Source: Acidobacteria bacterium RIFCSPLOWO2_12_FULL_66_21
Lineage (GTDB): Bacteria; Acidobacteriota; Vicinamibacteria; Vicinamibacterales; 2-12-FULL-66-21
DNA: 64,000 bases
Direction: 5' to 3'
NCBI GenBank assembly: GCA_001767455.1
Contig: MELC01000091.1
Span: 1-64,000, forward strand
Shown piece by piece: positions 23,869-32,009 of this stretch. A model generated the notes under the pieces. It was not told the DNA's origin and ran no database searches. It saw nothing but the letters and a program-made list of their open reading frames with translations. Within the stretch, counting starts at the first letter, position 1; each line of letters starts with the position of its first letter. The translations under genes and the position numbers were made by a program.

Positions 23869-25025
23869 CGACCACCAAGGTCATCGAAGGCACGCACGCG
23901 ATTTCCCATGCGGTCCAGCGCTGCCGCGCGAGGATCGTCGCCGCCTACCCGATCACCCCGTCGTCGGGGGTCGTCGAGCTGCTGGCCGAGATGTGCGCGG
24001 ATGGCCGGCTCGACGCGCGGTTCGTCGCCGTGGAGTCGGAGCACTCCGCGCTTGCCACGTGCGCCGGCGCGGCCCAGACGGGTGTGCGCTCGTTCACGGC
24101 CACCTCGTCGCACGGACTGCTCTACATGCACGAGATGCTGCACTGGTGCGCGGGCGCGCGGCTGCCGATCGTGCTGGCCAACGTCAACCGCTCCGTGGGA
24201 TCGCCCTGGAACATCTTCGTCGACCAGAACGACAGCCTGTCGCAGCGCGATACCGGCTGGATGCAGTATTACTGCGAGAACAACCAGGAAGTGCTCGACA
24301 CCATCATCCAGGCCTACAGGGTCGCCGAGCAGGTGTCGATGCCCGCGATGGTCTGCCTTGACGCGTTCTTCCTGTCGCACACGAGCGAGCCGGTGACGAT
24401 TCCTGACCAGTCGGTCGTAGACGAGTACCTCCCGCCGTTCGCGCCGTCGTTCCTCCTCGATACCAGCGACCCGCACGCGTTCGGCGGCCTGCCCGCCAAC
24501 GATGCGTACATGGAGCTCCGCGCGCGCATGGAGCGATCGATGCGGCAGGCGATCCCGCTCGCGGCGGCGGCGGACGAGGAATTCGGGCGGCTGTTCGGCC
24601 GCCGCTACGGGCTGGTGGACGCGTATCGAACGGAAGACGCCGAGACGATCCTGGTGACGTCCGGCACGGCGGCGGGCACGTCGCGCGGCGTCATCGACGC
24701 CTACCGCGCGCAGGGCACCAAGGTGGGCCTGGCGCGCATCAGGCTGTTCCGGCCGTTCCCGGTCGTGGACCTGCGCCGCGTGCTCGCGCCGGCGGGGAAG
24801 GTGGTGGTGTTCGATCGGAACATCTCCTTCGGTCTGGGCGGGATCATGGCGTCGGAAGTGCGCGCCGCGCTGTGCAATCAGACGCCGCAGCCCACGGTGT
24901 TCTCCTTCGTCGGCGGGCTGGGCGGCCGCGACGTCACGCCCGAGACGATTCGGACGGCCGTGGATTACGCGCTCGCGCGCCAGGCGCCCGACGCCGACAT
25001 GCTGTGGCTCGGACTGAAGGACTGA
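23865..25025 (+). CDS. porA: 2-oxoacid:ferredoxin oxidoreductase alpha subunit
   Basis: 386 residues from the GTG at 23865, with GAGGAGG just before it. VIEGTHAISHAVQRC, AAYPITPSSGVVELLAE, FVAVESEHSALATCAGAAQTG and FTATSSHGLLYMHEMLHWC are the pyrimidine-binding-domain signatures of the alpha subunit; FRPFPVVDLRRVL and FVGGLGGRDVTPE lie in the C-terminal half. Typical length is 380-400. With beta it binds thiamine pyrophosphate and decarboxylates a 2-oxoacid. Substrate cannot be assigned with certainty; pyruvate is the default guess. Confidence 0.9.
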   Translation: MTTTKVIEGTHAISHAVQRCRARIVAAYPITPSSGVVELLAEMCADGRLDARFVAVESEHSALATCAGAAQTGVRSFTATSSHGLLYMHEMLHWCAGARLPIVLANVNRSVGSPWNIFVDQNDSLSQRDTGWMQYYCENNQEVLDTIIQAYRVAEQVSMPAMVCLDAFFLSHTSEPVTIPDQSVVDEYLPPFAPSFLLDTSDPHAFGGLPANDAYMELRARMERSMRQAIPLAAAADEEFGRLFGRRYGLVDAYRTEDAETILVTSGTAAGTSRGVIDAYRAQGTKVGLARIRLFRPFPVVDLRRVLAPAGKVVVFDRNISFGLGGIMASEVRAALCNQTPQPTVFSFVGGLGGRDVTPETIRTAVDYALARQAPDADMLWLGLKD

Positions 25026-25027
25026 CC

Positions 25028-25918
25028 ATGTCACAGATTCCGTACACGACCATTCCGGCGGACGAGATTCTCGCGCCGGGCCACCTCGGGTGCGGCGGCT
25101 GCGGGGCCACGCTCTCGATGCGGCTGGCGCTGAAAGCCCTGGGGCGCAAGACCGTGCTCGTCGTGCCGGCGTGCTGCTGGTCCATCATCGACGGGATGGC
25201 GCCGTTCACCGCGGCCGGCGTGCCGCTGATGCACACGCCGTTCGCGTCGGCGGCCGCGGCGGCCTCGGGTGTGCGGGCCGCGCTCGACGTGAAGGGCGAT
25301 GTCGACACGACGGTCTGTGCCTGGGCGGGCGACGGCGGCACGTTCGACATCGGCATCCAGGCGTTGTCCGCGGCCGCCGAGCGGAACGAGAACATCATCT
25401 ACGTCTGCTACGACAACGAGGCGTACATGAACACCGGCGTCCAGCGCAGCTCCGCGACGCCGTTCGGCGCGTGGACGACCACGACCCCCAACCAGCGGGT
25501 GAAGGAGCAGCCGAAGAAGGACATCATGCGGATCCTCGCGGCGCACGGGATCCCATACGCCGCGACCGCGACGGTCGCGTATCCCGACGACTTCATCGCG
25601 AAGTTCGAGCGCGCCCGGCAGATGCGGGGCACGCGCTTCCTGCACGTGCTGTCACCCTGCCCGCCCGGCTGGAAGATCCCGTCGGAGCGCGCCATCGAGT
25701 TCGCGCGGCTCGCCGTCGCCACGAGGGTCTTTCCGCTGGTGGAAGTCGAGGACGGGCGCCGGTGGCGCGTGACCGTCGATCCGCCGCGAGAGGGTCTGTC
25801 GGCGTACCTCGCCGGCCAGGGGCGGTTCCGCCAGCTCGCGGAGGATGGCGAGCGCATCGCGGAGGTCGTGCGCGCCCTCGACGAGCGCTGGGCCGCCATG
25901 GGCGGACAGGCGCGCTAA
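25028..25918 (+). CDS. porB: 2-oxoacid:ferredoxin oxidoreductase beta subunit (TPP-binding)
   Basis: 296 residues from the ATG at 25028, 2 bp after the alpha stop. HLGCGGCGATLSMRLAL carries cluster-binding cysteines, the TPP motif is WAGDGGTFDIGIQALSAAAERN (GDG..., ending about 27 residues on at CYDNEAYMNTG), and SPCPPGWK supplies another conserved cysteine. This is the standard beta subunit. It closes the operon; a run of inverted repeats follows. Confidence 0.92.
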   Translation: MSQIPYTTIPADEILAPGHLGCGGCGATLSMRLALKALGRKTVLVVPACCWSIIDGMAPFTAAGVPLMHTPFASAAAAASGVRAALDVKGDVDTTVCAWAGDGGTFDIGIQALSAAAERNENIIYVCYDNEAYMNTGVQRSSATPFGAWTTTTPNQRVKEQPKKDIMRILAAHGIPYAATATVAYPDDFIAKFERARQMRGTRFLHVLSPCPPGWKIPSERAIEFARLAVATRVFPLVEVEDGRRWRVTVDPPREGLSAYLAGQGRFRQLAEDGERIAEVVRALDERWAAMGGQAR

Positions 25919-26015
25919 CTGCCAACTCCCAACTGCCAACCCCCAATTCTCTGCCTCCCAATGCCGAATTCCCACTTCCCAAGTTTGGGAGTTGGGAGTT
26001 TGGGAATTGGGAGTT
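25919..26015. repeat. CCCAACT / AGTTGGG inverted repeat cluster
   Basis: Several CCAACTCCCAACTGCC-like units (25919-25980) face GGGAGTTGGGAGTTTGGGAA (25986-26015). The two halves can form a long imperfect hairpin after porB, so it may serve as a terminator for the nfn-por operon. No U-tract follows. Confidence 0.6.
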
Positions 26016-26037
26016 ATCTTAGTCGTGGAGGTCGATC

Positions 26038-26733
26038 GTGACACGCAAAACCTGGACGCTGATACTCGTCGTCTTCCTCGCCGTGCCGCTGCTGGCTGAG
26101 ACGGAAGCGGATCGCCTGCGAAACTGCGCGACGGTGCTGAAAGAGATCCTCGGCATGCCCGACAGCATTCCAAGAGACCTCCTGGACCGCGCCGAATGCG
26201 TCATCGTGTTTCCATCCGTCAAGAAGGTCGCCATCGGCGTTGGCGGAAGCTACGGGCGCGGGGCAATGACGTGCCGCGGCGGCGACACCTTCGACGGACC
26301 GTGGGGCCCGCCCGGGATGATGGCGCTCGAGGGAGGCAGCATCGGCTTCCAGCTCGGGGGCCAGGCGACCGACTTCGTGCTGCTCGTGATGAACGACCGC
26401 GGCGCGGACTCCATTCTCGGGAGCAAGGTGAAGATTGGGGCGGACGCCTCCGCGGCGGCCGGGCCGAAAGGGCGGACCGCCGGCGCGGCGACCGATGTCG
26501 CCATGCGCGCCGAGATCCTGACCTATTCACGGTCGCGTGGGCTCTTTGCCGGCGTGTCGCTCGAGGGATCGACGCTTCGCCCCGATGGCGACGCGAACGA
26601 AGCGGTGTACGGAAAGGCCGCCACGGCTCGCGGCATCGTGCGCGGTACGCTTCCGGTGCCCGCCGGCGCGCGGCCGATCGTCGATCTGCTCAATCAACAA
26701 TCGCCCAAGAACCTCTCCGAGCGGTCGAAGTAA
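26038..26733 (+). CDS. SYLF (YSC84/DUF500) lipid-binding domain protein
   Basis: 231 residues from a GTG at 26038, with GGAGG at 26027-26031 and a TATCTT box ahead. A signal peptide (TWTLILVVFLAVPLLAE) precedes the SYLF domain: RAECVIVFPSVKKVAIGVGG, YGRGAMTCRGG, GPPGMMALEGGSIGFQLGGQ, FVLLVMNDRGADSIL and a C-terminal region with LFAGVSLEGSTLRPD, the yeast Ysc84-like core. Bacterial members are secreted or membrane-associated lipid binders of unknown role. Monocistronic here. Confidence 0.88.
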   Translation: MTRKTWTLILVVFLAVPLLAETEADRLRNCATVLKEILGMPDSIPRDLLDRAECVIVFPSVKKVAIGVGGSYGRGAMTCRGGDTFDGPWGPPGMMALEGGSIGFQLGGQATDFVLLVMNDRGADSILGSKVKIGADASAAAGPKGRTAGAATDVAMRAEILTYSRSRGLFAGVSLEGSTLRPDGDANEAVYGKAATARGIVRGTLPVPAGARPIVDLLNQQSPKNLSERSK

Positions 26734-26839
26734 GCGCTACTGGTACCGCGCGGGGGGGCCGAGAATCGCGGCCGCGACCACCACGGCTGACCCGATCTGC
26801 AGCGACTGTCGCATCACGCGGCCGCAAAGAGCCAGGGTC

Positions 26840-26859
26840 GTGCCAGATGGCACTAGAAT
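26840..26859 (+). promoter_or_regulatory. Palindrome GTGCCA-GA-TGGCAC next to the -10 of the pilT-like gene
   Basis: GTGCCA (26840-26845), GA, TGGCAC (26848-26853) is a perfect 6-bp inverted repeat that abuts TAGAAT (26854-26859). The ATG at 26869 follows the -10 by 9 nt, so the transcript is probably leaderless and any protein bound to the palindrome would block promoter opening. The TGGCAC also resembles half of a sigma-54 site, but the TTGC at the proper distance is missing. Confidence 0.5.
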
Positions 26860-26868
26860 GGCCCCACG

Positions 26869-28017
26869 ATGGCTGAGAGCGACGACATCGATCGGCTCAT
26901 CCTTGAACTGCATTCGACGCTCGAGCCTGCGCCGCCACAGGCCGGCGATCCCGCCGCCCTCGAGCGCTGGCTTCGCCTGGTCGCCGCGAAGAACGGCAGC
27001 GATCTCCTGCTGGTCGCCGGCGCTCCGCCGTCTGTCCGAATCGACGGCCGTGTGCACCGGCTCGGCGACGCCCCAATCGATGGGGCCGATGTCGAAGACA
27101 TGGTGCTGCCGGTTCTTCCTCCGCACGCGCGGCGCCAGTACCGCGAGGCGTCGATCGCGGACGCGTCCTTCCGCATCGCGGACATCGGGCGGTTCCGCAT
27201 CAACCTGCACCGCGAGCGCGGCCGTGCCGCCGCCGCGGTCAGGCTCCTGCCGACCCGCGTGCCCCGCCTCGACACCCTCGGCCTTCCGCCTTCGGTGGAA
27301 TTGCTCGCGAGGCTTCAGCGCGGCCTCGTCCTCGTCGGCGGCGCGACAGGCTCGGGAAAGACCACCACGCTCGCCGCCCTTGTCGACGACATCAACCGCC
27401 GCGAAGCGCGCCATATCGTCACCATCGAGGATCCCATCGAATACGAGCACGCCCACCACCACTCGGTCATCGAGCAGGTTGAGATCGGCGTCGACGCGCC
27501 GGACTTCCCGACGGCGCTCCGGGCGGCGCTCCGTCAGGCGCCCGACGTCATCGTCGTGGGGGAAATGCGGGATCCGGAAACGATGCGGATCGCGCTGGCC
27601 GCGGCGGAGACGGGACATCTCGTGCTGTCCACGGTTCATACAACCGATGTCGCTTCGACGGTGTCGCGCGTGGCCGACTCGTTCCCGCTGGAACGGCAGA
27701 ACACCATCCGTCAGGAGCTGGCGATGGCGCTGGCGGCCGTGATGACGCAAGCGCTGCTGCCGCGAGTGGGCGGCGGCCTGGTCCCGGCCGCCGAACTGCT
27801 GATCGCGGGATACGGCGCGCGCCAGCACATCCGCAAGAATGCGCTCCAGCACCTGCACCAGGAAATCACCATCACGCGGCGCCACGGGTCGTTCACTTTC
27901 GAGGAGTCACTCGCGCGTCTCGTGCACGAACGCGCCATCGAATGGCGCGAAGCTCATGCGTGCGCGCCGCATCCGGACGACTTCGACAAGCTCGTGCCCG
28001 ATCCCGGCCAGAACTGA
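26869..28017 (+). CDS. pilT: PilT-like type IV pilus retraction ATPase
   Basis: 382 residues. N-terminal PAS-like half begins at ~30 (LRLVAAKNGSDLLLVAGAPP, as in PilT). Walker A GGATGSGKTTT (157-167), Asp box TIEDPIEYEH (185-194), Walker B DVIVVGEMRDPE (226-237) and His box TGHLVLSTVHT (248-258) are all intact. PilT hexamers depolymerise type IV pili at the cytoplasmic side of the membrane and power twitching. PilT usually has ~345-370 residues; here the N-terminus adds a short acidic extension. No other pilus genes are in the window, so pilT-like is the safe name; PilU is a possible alternative. Confidence 0.88.
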   Translation: MAESDDIDRLILELHSTLEPAPPQAGDPAALERWLRLVAAKNGSDLLLVAGAPPSVRIDGRVHRLGDAPIDGADVEDMVLPVLPPHARRQYREASIADASFRIADIGRFRINLHRERGRAAAAVRLLPTRVPRLDTLGLPPSVELLARLQRGLVLVGGATGSGKTTTLAALVDDINRREARHIVTIEDPIEYEHAHHHSVIEQVEIGVDAPDFPTALRAALRQAPDVIVVGEMRDPETMRIALAAAETGHLVLSTVHTTDVASTVSRVADSFPLERQNTIRQELAMALAAVMTQALLPRVGGGLVPAAELLIAGYGARQHIRKNALQHLHQEITITRRHGSFTFEESLARLVHERAIEWREAHACAPHPDDFDKLVPDPGQN

Positions 28018-28068
28018 ACCTCCGTTACACGGCACAGATGATGCTTCGACGCTGCTGAACGCGTGCGT

Positions 28069-28170
28069 ACGCGGCCGGAATGTCGCCAGCGACGAAGCGC
28101 TGGCGAGATGGAGGCGGCTAGTCGGGGTGACCGACCGCCTTCGCCAAGGCTGCGGCCCCCGACGATTCAA
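28069..28170. repeat. Type 1 dispersed GC-rich repeat, intergenic copy with nested module
   Basis: Matches the other copies: GGAATG..GCCAGCG-CGAAGCGC, GCGGCTAGTCGGGGTG, then CCCCGACGATTCAAG at the right end. Where other copies have GCAGGGGT, this one carries a CCGCCTTCGCCAAGGCTGCGG module. It sits 20-120 bp before the PA2779-like gene. Confidence 0.7.
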
Positions 28171-28191
28171 GAAACGTTTCAGGAGGCAGAG

Positions 28192-28581
28192 ATGAGAATG
28201 GTCCGGCAAGTACTTGCGGTGTGCCTGGCAGTGTTGATGATCGCTCCCATGGTCAACGCCCAGAGCCACGTCATCAACAAAGCGGCGCTGGATGAGGCGG
28301 TGAAAGTGCGCGTCAGCCAGGAGCGGGCCGATCGCGACGCGATCGTCGCGCTGCTGCACAGATCCGATGTCCGCCGGATCGCCGCGAAGGCCGGCCTGTC
28401 TATCGACAAGGCCGCCGCGGCCGTCTCGACGCTGCAGGGCCGGGAGCTGCAGCAGATCGCGTCACAGGCCCGCCAGGTTCAGAACGATCTGGCCGGCGGG
28501 GCATCGACGATCGTCATTTCCACGACGACGGTCATCATCATCCTGCTCATCGTCATCTTGATCGTCGCGCTTTCCGATTGA
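28192..28581 (+). CDS. PA2779-like small secreted/membrane protein
   Basis: 129 residues from the ATG at 28192 with AGGAGG upstream. A signal peptide (VRQVLAVCLAVLMIAPMVNAQ), a helical region with RADRDAIVALLHRSDVRRIAA and a C-terminal hydrophobic segment (VISTTTVIIILLIVILIVAL) ending in a short tail. This matches the PA2779 family (DUF6627): small proteins with a helix pair and a C-terminal membrane anchor, encoded next to PA2778-type C39 peptidases. Here too the peptidase follows, overlapping its stop (TTGA). Role unknown; the pairing suggests a substrate or membrane partner of the peptidase. Confidence 0.72.
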   Translation: MRMVRQVLAVCLAVLMIAPMVNAQSHVINKAALDEAVKVRVSQERADRDAIVALLHRSDVRRIAAKAGLSIDKAAAAVSTLQGRELQQIASQARQVQNDLAGGASTIVISTTTVIIILLIVILIVALSD

Positions 28582-30581
28582 AGCCGCGGATCGCGATCGC
28601 CGTCGCGGCTGCGGCCATGCTCGTGGCCGTCGGACGGCCTGCCGCCCAGGCGCAGGCCGTCGGCGGCGCGCTGCACCTGCTTGACGTCCCGTACCTGCCG
28701 CAGAGCGAAGCGCTCTGCTGCGGGGCGGCGGTCGCGATGGTCATGCGCTTCTGGGGCGCGGAAGGCGTGTACGCCGACACGTTCGCGGACCTCGTGGACC
28801 GCAATGCCGGCGGCATCCGCGGCGACGAGCTGTTGCGGGCCTTGCGCGCGCGCGGCTGGACCGCGACGTCGTACCGCGGGGACGAAGCGCTCATCCAGTC
28901 GCAGCTCGCCGAACGGCATCCCGTCATCGCACTCATCGAGGACCGGCCCGGGCGCTACCACTACGTTGTTGTCGTCGGATGGAACACGGGGCGAGTCATC
29001 GTCCACGATCCCGCACGCGCACCATTTCGAATCCTCCAGCAGGACTCGTTCGTCGCCGCATGGAGCCAGACGGGGTTCTGGACGATGGTCGCGACTCCTC
29101 CGGCGCGCTCCGCCGGGAGCCGGAGCGCGGATGAGGAGCGCGTCGAGCCTCCCTCGGGGCCGGCGCCTTGCGACGGCATGGTGGACGAGGGAGTGCGGCT
29201 GGCAGGGCGGCACGACATCGCAGGCGCCAGGCAGTTGTTCGAGATGGCTGCCATCTCGTGTCCCGCCTCATCGGCCCCCTGGCGCGAGCTTGCGGGTCTC
29301 CACGCACTCGCGGCCGACTGGAAGCACGCCGCGGCCGACGCAGAGCGGGCCGTGGAGAAGAACGGCGGCGACGTGCACGCGTGGCGGATCCTCGCGACCG
29401 GCCGTTATCTGGAAGGGGATCTGCATGGCGCACTCGAGGCGTGGAATCGCAGCGGCGAGCCGCTGATCGATCTGATTGCGGTCGAAGGACTGGAGCGCAC
29501 ACGGTACGACGTCGTCACGCGCATCCTCGGGCTGCAACCGAGGACTGTGCTCACCGGCGCGGCGCTGGATCGCGCCGCCCGCCGGCTGGCGGAGCTTCCC
29601 GCGGCTGCGGCGACGCGCGTCACCTTCAGGCCGGAGGCTGACGGGCGCGGCGTTGTCGCGGCGGCCGTCATCGAGCGCCCGCGGGTGCCCTGGGGTGTCG
29701 TGCCGCTCGGCACGATGGCCGTCTCGATGCTGAGCGATCGGGAGCTGAGGGGATCGATTGCGAGTCCCAGCGGCGGCGGCGAGTTGTGGACCGCGTCGTG
29801 GCGCTGGTGGGAGCACCGGCCGCGCGCCGGCCTCGCATTCAGCGCGCCGTCGCCGTCCGGCGCGTCATGGGGCGTCGAGTTCGACGACGAGCGCCAGACG
29901 TACGCGTCACCGCGCGCCCCGATCGAGGAACGGCGGCGCACGGCGAGCTTCCATGTGAGCGACTGGCTCGGCGCCGGCCTCCGGTGGCAGGCGACGGCGG
30001 GAATCGATCGGTGGACGGCGCTGGGACGCTCGGTGGCACTCGGCGGATCGCTGCAGCAGCGGCTCGCGGCCGATCGGGCAGTCGTGGAAGCCCGCGCGGG
30101 TTTCTGGGCGGGCGGTGTGCGCGCCTGGACACTCGCGACCCGCGCTGAGTGGCGATCGACGAGCCGTCATGACGGTCACGTGCTGCTTGCGCGTGCCGGC
30201 GCGGACACGGCGGGCGCGGGCGCGCCGCTCGCTTTGTGGTCCGGCGCCGGAACAGGCCAGGGACGCGAAGCCTTGCTGCGGGCGCATCCGCTGCTCGCGG
30301 ACGGCATCATCACTCGCGGTGTATTCGGCCGGACCCTGGCCTACGGCAGTGCGGAGTGGCAGCGGTGGTGGCACTCGCCCATGAGGCCGCTAGGCGTCGC
30401 TCCGGCGCTCTTCCTCGACATCGCTCGCGCGTGGAGTCGTCCCGACGGGTTCGATCGCGATCACGCCGACCTCGGGGCGGGACTGCGAATCGCCGTGCCG
30501 GGCAGCGGCGTCCTCCGGCTCGACTTTGCGCGCGGCCTCGACGATCGCCGCACCGCCTTCTCGATCGGCTGGACAAAGTAG
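28578..30581 (+). CDS. PA2778-like C39 peptidase with tetratricopeptide and beta-rich C-terminal regions
   Basis: 667 residues from a TTG overlapping the previous stop. Signal peptide (IAIAVAAAAMLVAVG...), then a C39 papain-like domain: oxyanion Q42 and nucleophile in PQSEALCCGAAVAMVMRFWG (C47/C48), H128 in RYHYVVVVGW and D144 in VIVHDPARAP. Next a TPR-like region (SAPWRELAGLHALAADWKHAAADAERAVEKNGG and further). PA2778 proteins end there; this one continues with ~330 residues rich in aromatic alternations (ELWTASWRWWEHRPRAGLAFS, SAEWQRWWHSPMRP) and ends FSIGWTK, like an outer-membrane beta-barrel. It may cleave and export or tether a partner at the outer membrane; that is inference. Confidence 0.75.
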   Translation: MKPRIAIAVAAAAMLVAVGRPAAQAQAVGGALHLLDVPYLPQSEALCCGAAVAMVMRFWGAEGVYADTFADLVDRNAGGIRGDELLRALRARGWTATSYRGDEALIQSQLAERHPVIALIEDRPGRYHYVVVVGWNTGRVIVHDPARAPFRILQQDSFVAAWSQTGFWTMVATPPARSAGSRSADEERVEPPSGPAPCDGMVDEGVRLAGRHDIAGARQLFEMAAISCPASSAPWRELAGLHALAADWKHAAADAERAVEKNGGDVHAWRILATGRYLEGDLHGALEAWNRSGEPLIDLIAVEGLERTRYDVVTRILGLQPRTVLTGAALDRAARRLAELPAAAATRVTFRPEADGRGVVAAAVIERPRVPWGVVPLGTMAVSMLSDRELRGSIASPSGGGELWTASWRWWEHRPRAGLAFSAPSPSGASWGVEFDDERQTYASPRAPIEERRRTASFHVSDWLGAGLRWQATAGIDRWTALGRSVALGGSLQQRLAADRAVVEARAGFWAGGVRAWTLATRAEWRSTSRHDGHVLLARAGADTAGAGAPLALWSGAGTGQGREALLRAHPLLADGIITRGVFGRTLAYGSAEWQRWWHSPMRPLGVAPALFLDIARAWSRPDGFDRDHADLGAGLRIAVPGSGVLRLDFARGLDDRRTAFSIGWTK

Positions 30582-30601
30582 GCCCGACCGTCAGGTCGGG
30601 C
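30581..30601. terminator. GCCCGACC hairpin between convergent genes
   Basis: GCCCGACC (30582-30589), loop GTCA, GGTCGGGC (30594-30601), starting in the stop codon of the C39 peptidase gene and facing the SH3 gene that ends at 30627. A cognate hairpin (CCGACCT..AGGTCGG) is at 31223-31238. There is no T-tract, so it may be a repeat element acting as a terminator. Confidence 0.5.
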
Positions 30602-30626
30602 GCGTGATATCTGGGGCGTGTCCGAC

Positions 30627-31157
30627 CTACCGCTGCAGGAACGGCGTGCCGATTGGCTCGATGGTGGCCACGCCGCTGTGTGAGAACAGGATGCGGCAGT
30701 CCGCGTAGGTCCACTCTTCCGCCACATCGTCCGCGACGCGGCGGAGATCCTTGCTGAGCGGATCGCCGAGCGCGAGCTGCACCTGGTCGCCGGTGAAGCC
30801 CTCGCGAATCCGGCCGCGCGCGACATCCATCTTGACCGCGTCGGGCCACTTCGCGAGCATCGCCCGAAACAGCCGGTATTTCACGGTCTCAATCGGCCCC
30901 CGCGCGACGTTCTGCCGTACGAAGGGAATCCAGCCGCCGTCCGCTCCTTCGAGCTGGAGCCAGCCTGGCGCCGCCTCGCGGCCTGTGACCAAGTCGTAGC
31001 GTTTCAGTTTGAGAAGAACCGCCGATTTCGGTGCGGGTGTGGCCCTGACGGTGGTCGATTCTGAAACGATATAGAGGAGAAGTGGCAGGCGTGCGGCGTC
31101 ATCCTGGATGACGCCGGCGCGCGCGGAGAGAACCGCAAGCAGGAGCACTGTCGCCAT
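30627..31157 (-). CDS. Secreted SH3-like protein with OmlA/BamE-like tail
   Basis: 176 residues. A signal peptide (MATVLLLAVLSARAG) precedes a bacterial SH3 fold (about 30-80: YIVSESTTVRATPAPKSAVLLKLKRYDLV, GWLQLEGADGGWIPF). The C-terminal part has REGFTGDQVQLALGDP, the G-x-T-x-x-Q-V-x-x-x-x-G-x-P pattern of BamE/OmlA-like folds, then EWTYADCRILFS. Likely periplasmic and protein- or peptidoglycan-binding. It faces the hairpin at 30581-30601 and has its own 100-bp upstream gap with another hairpin. Confidence 0.68.
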   Translation of the reverse strand: MATVLLLAVLSARAGVIQDDAARLPLLLYIVSESTTVRATPAPKSAVLLKLKRYDLVTGREAAPGWLQLEGADGGWIPFVRQNVARGPIETVKYRLFRAMLAKWPDAVKMDVARGRIREGFTGDQVQLALGDPLSKDLRRVADDVAEEWTYADCRILFSHSGVATIEPIGTPFLQR

Positions 31158-31220
31158 GTTTGCCGGGAAGAAGACATCTTACCTCAGCCGGGGCCCAATA
31201 GCCAAACCGGGACACACATG

Positions 31221-31240
31221 CGGCCGACCTGAAGGTCGGG
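31221..31240. repeat. GGCCGACCTGAAGGTCGGGCC palindromic repeat
   Basis: CCGACCT (31223-31229), GA, AGGTCGG (31232-31238). It shares its stem with the terminator-like hairpin at 30582-30601, so it is a dispersed palindrome. It lies in the 31158-31264 gap between the SH3 and M23 genes. Confidence 0.6.
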
Positions 31241-31264
31241 CCCACGACTGACGCCCGACGCCGT

Positions 31265-32002
31265 TCAGCGGTGAAAGATGTCGTAGGGATCGATCGGCGT
31301 CCCCTCCCACCAGCGTTTAGCCTCTGTGAGCTTGAAAACGGCGAAATGCAGGTGCGGCGTGTCCTTCGGCGCATTGCCGGAGGTTCCGACGTAGCCGAGG
31401 ATCTGTCCCTTGCCGACGCGATCGCCCTCATGCAGCCCGTCGGCGTACCGTTCGAGGTGGGCGTAGTAGTAGCAGTACCGTTCGGTGGGATCGAACTGGT
31501 AGATCGTGGTGCCGCCGGCCTTGCTGTAGAACAGCCGCGCAATCTGCCCGTCGTCGACCGCCTTCACCGGCGTGTTGCGCGGCGCCAGGATGTCGATCGC
31601 CTCGTGGGCGCGGATGCCGCTCCGCCGCTCGTCGAACGATCGCAGCAGTTGATCGCGGCGGACCCCCTGCACCGGAATCTCGAGATCGCGCCCCGCAAGA
31701 TCGGCCGGGGGCGCGGCCGCAATGCGCGGCGTTTCACCGGACGGCCCGGGCGGACGGCCGCCGCTCGTCGCCGCCGGCTCGCCTTTTTGGAGCACCGGAG
31801 CGTCGATGTCGGCGAGGCCATCGCTCCAGCGATCGATTGCCGGGGGCGCGACGCCCCGGCGTGCCGCGGCTGCCGCCCCCCTGTCAAAGGTGCCGCCGAA
31901 TCGCCAGACGATCGTCACCGTCAGCAGCACCCCCGCGGCGAAGCCCACGGCCGCCGCGATGGTGACTCTGCGTTCGGGCCGGGGCAGTGGGAATCGGCTC
32001 AT
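31265..32002 (-). CDS. M23-family metallopeptidase (peptidoglycan hydrolase)
   Basis: 245 residues. A membrane anchor (VTIAAAVGFAAGVLLTVTIVW, about 13-33), a Pro/Ala-rich spacer, then the LytM/M23 domain: SGIRAHEAIDILAPRNTPVKAVDDG with the first zinc ligands (H-x-x-x-D), YCYYYAHLERYADGL and GTSGNAPKDTPHLHFAVF, with the final H-x-H. All zinc and catalytic residues are present, so it should cleave peptidoglycan cross-bridges in the periplasm. It lies 7 bp after an L,D-transpeptidase on the same strand: one gene builds and one breaks cross-links. Confidence 0.88.
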   Translation of the reverse strand: MSRFPLPRPERRVTIAAAVGFAAGVLLTVTIVWRFGGTFDRGAAAAARRGVAPPAIDRWSDGLADIDAPVLQKGEPAATSGGRPPGPSGETPRIAAAPPADLAGRDLEIPVQGVRRDQLLRSFDERRSGIRAHEAIDILAPRNTPVKAVDDGQIARLFYSKAGGTTIYQFDPTERYCYYYAHLERYADGLHEGDRVGKGQILGYVGTSGNAPKDTPHLHFAVFKLTEAKRWWEGTPIDPYDIFHR

Positions 32003-32009
32003 CGAGGCG

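Noticed and set aside
26848-26863. Sigma-54 promoter for the pilT-like gene (TGGCAC...TGGC)
   Set aside because: The -12 element should be TTGC; and it would place the start site inside the gene. The TAGAAT -10 is a better reading.
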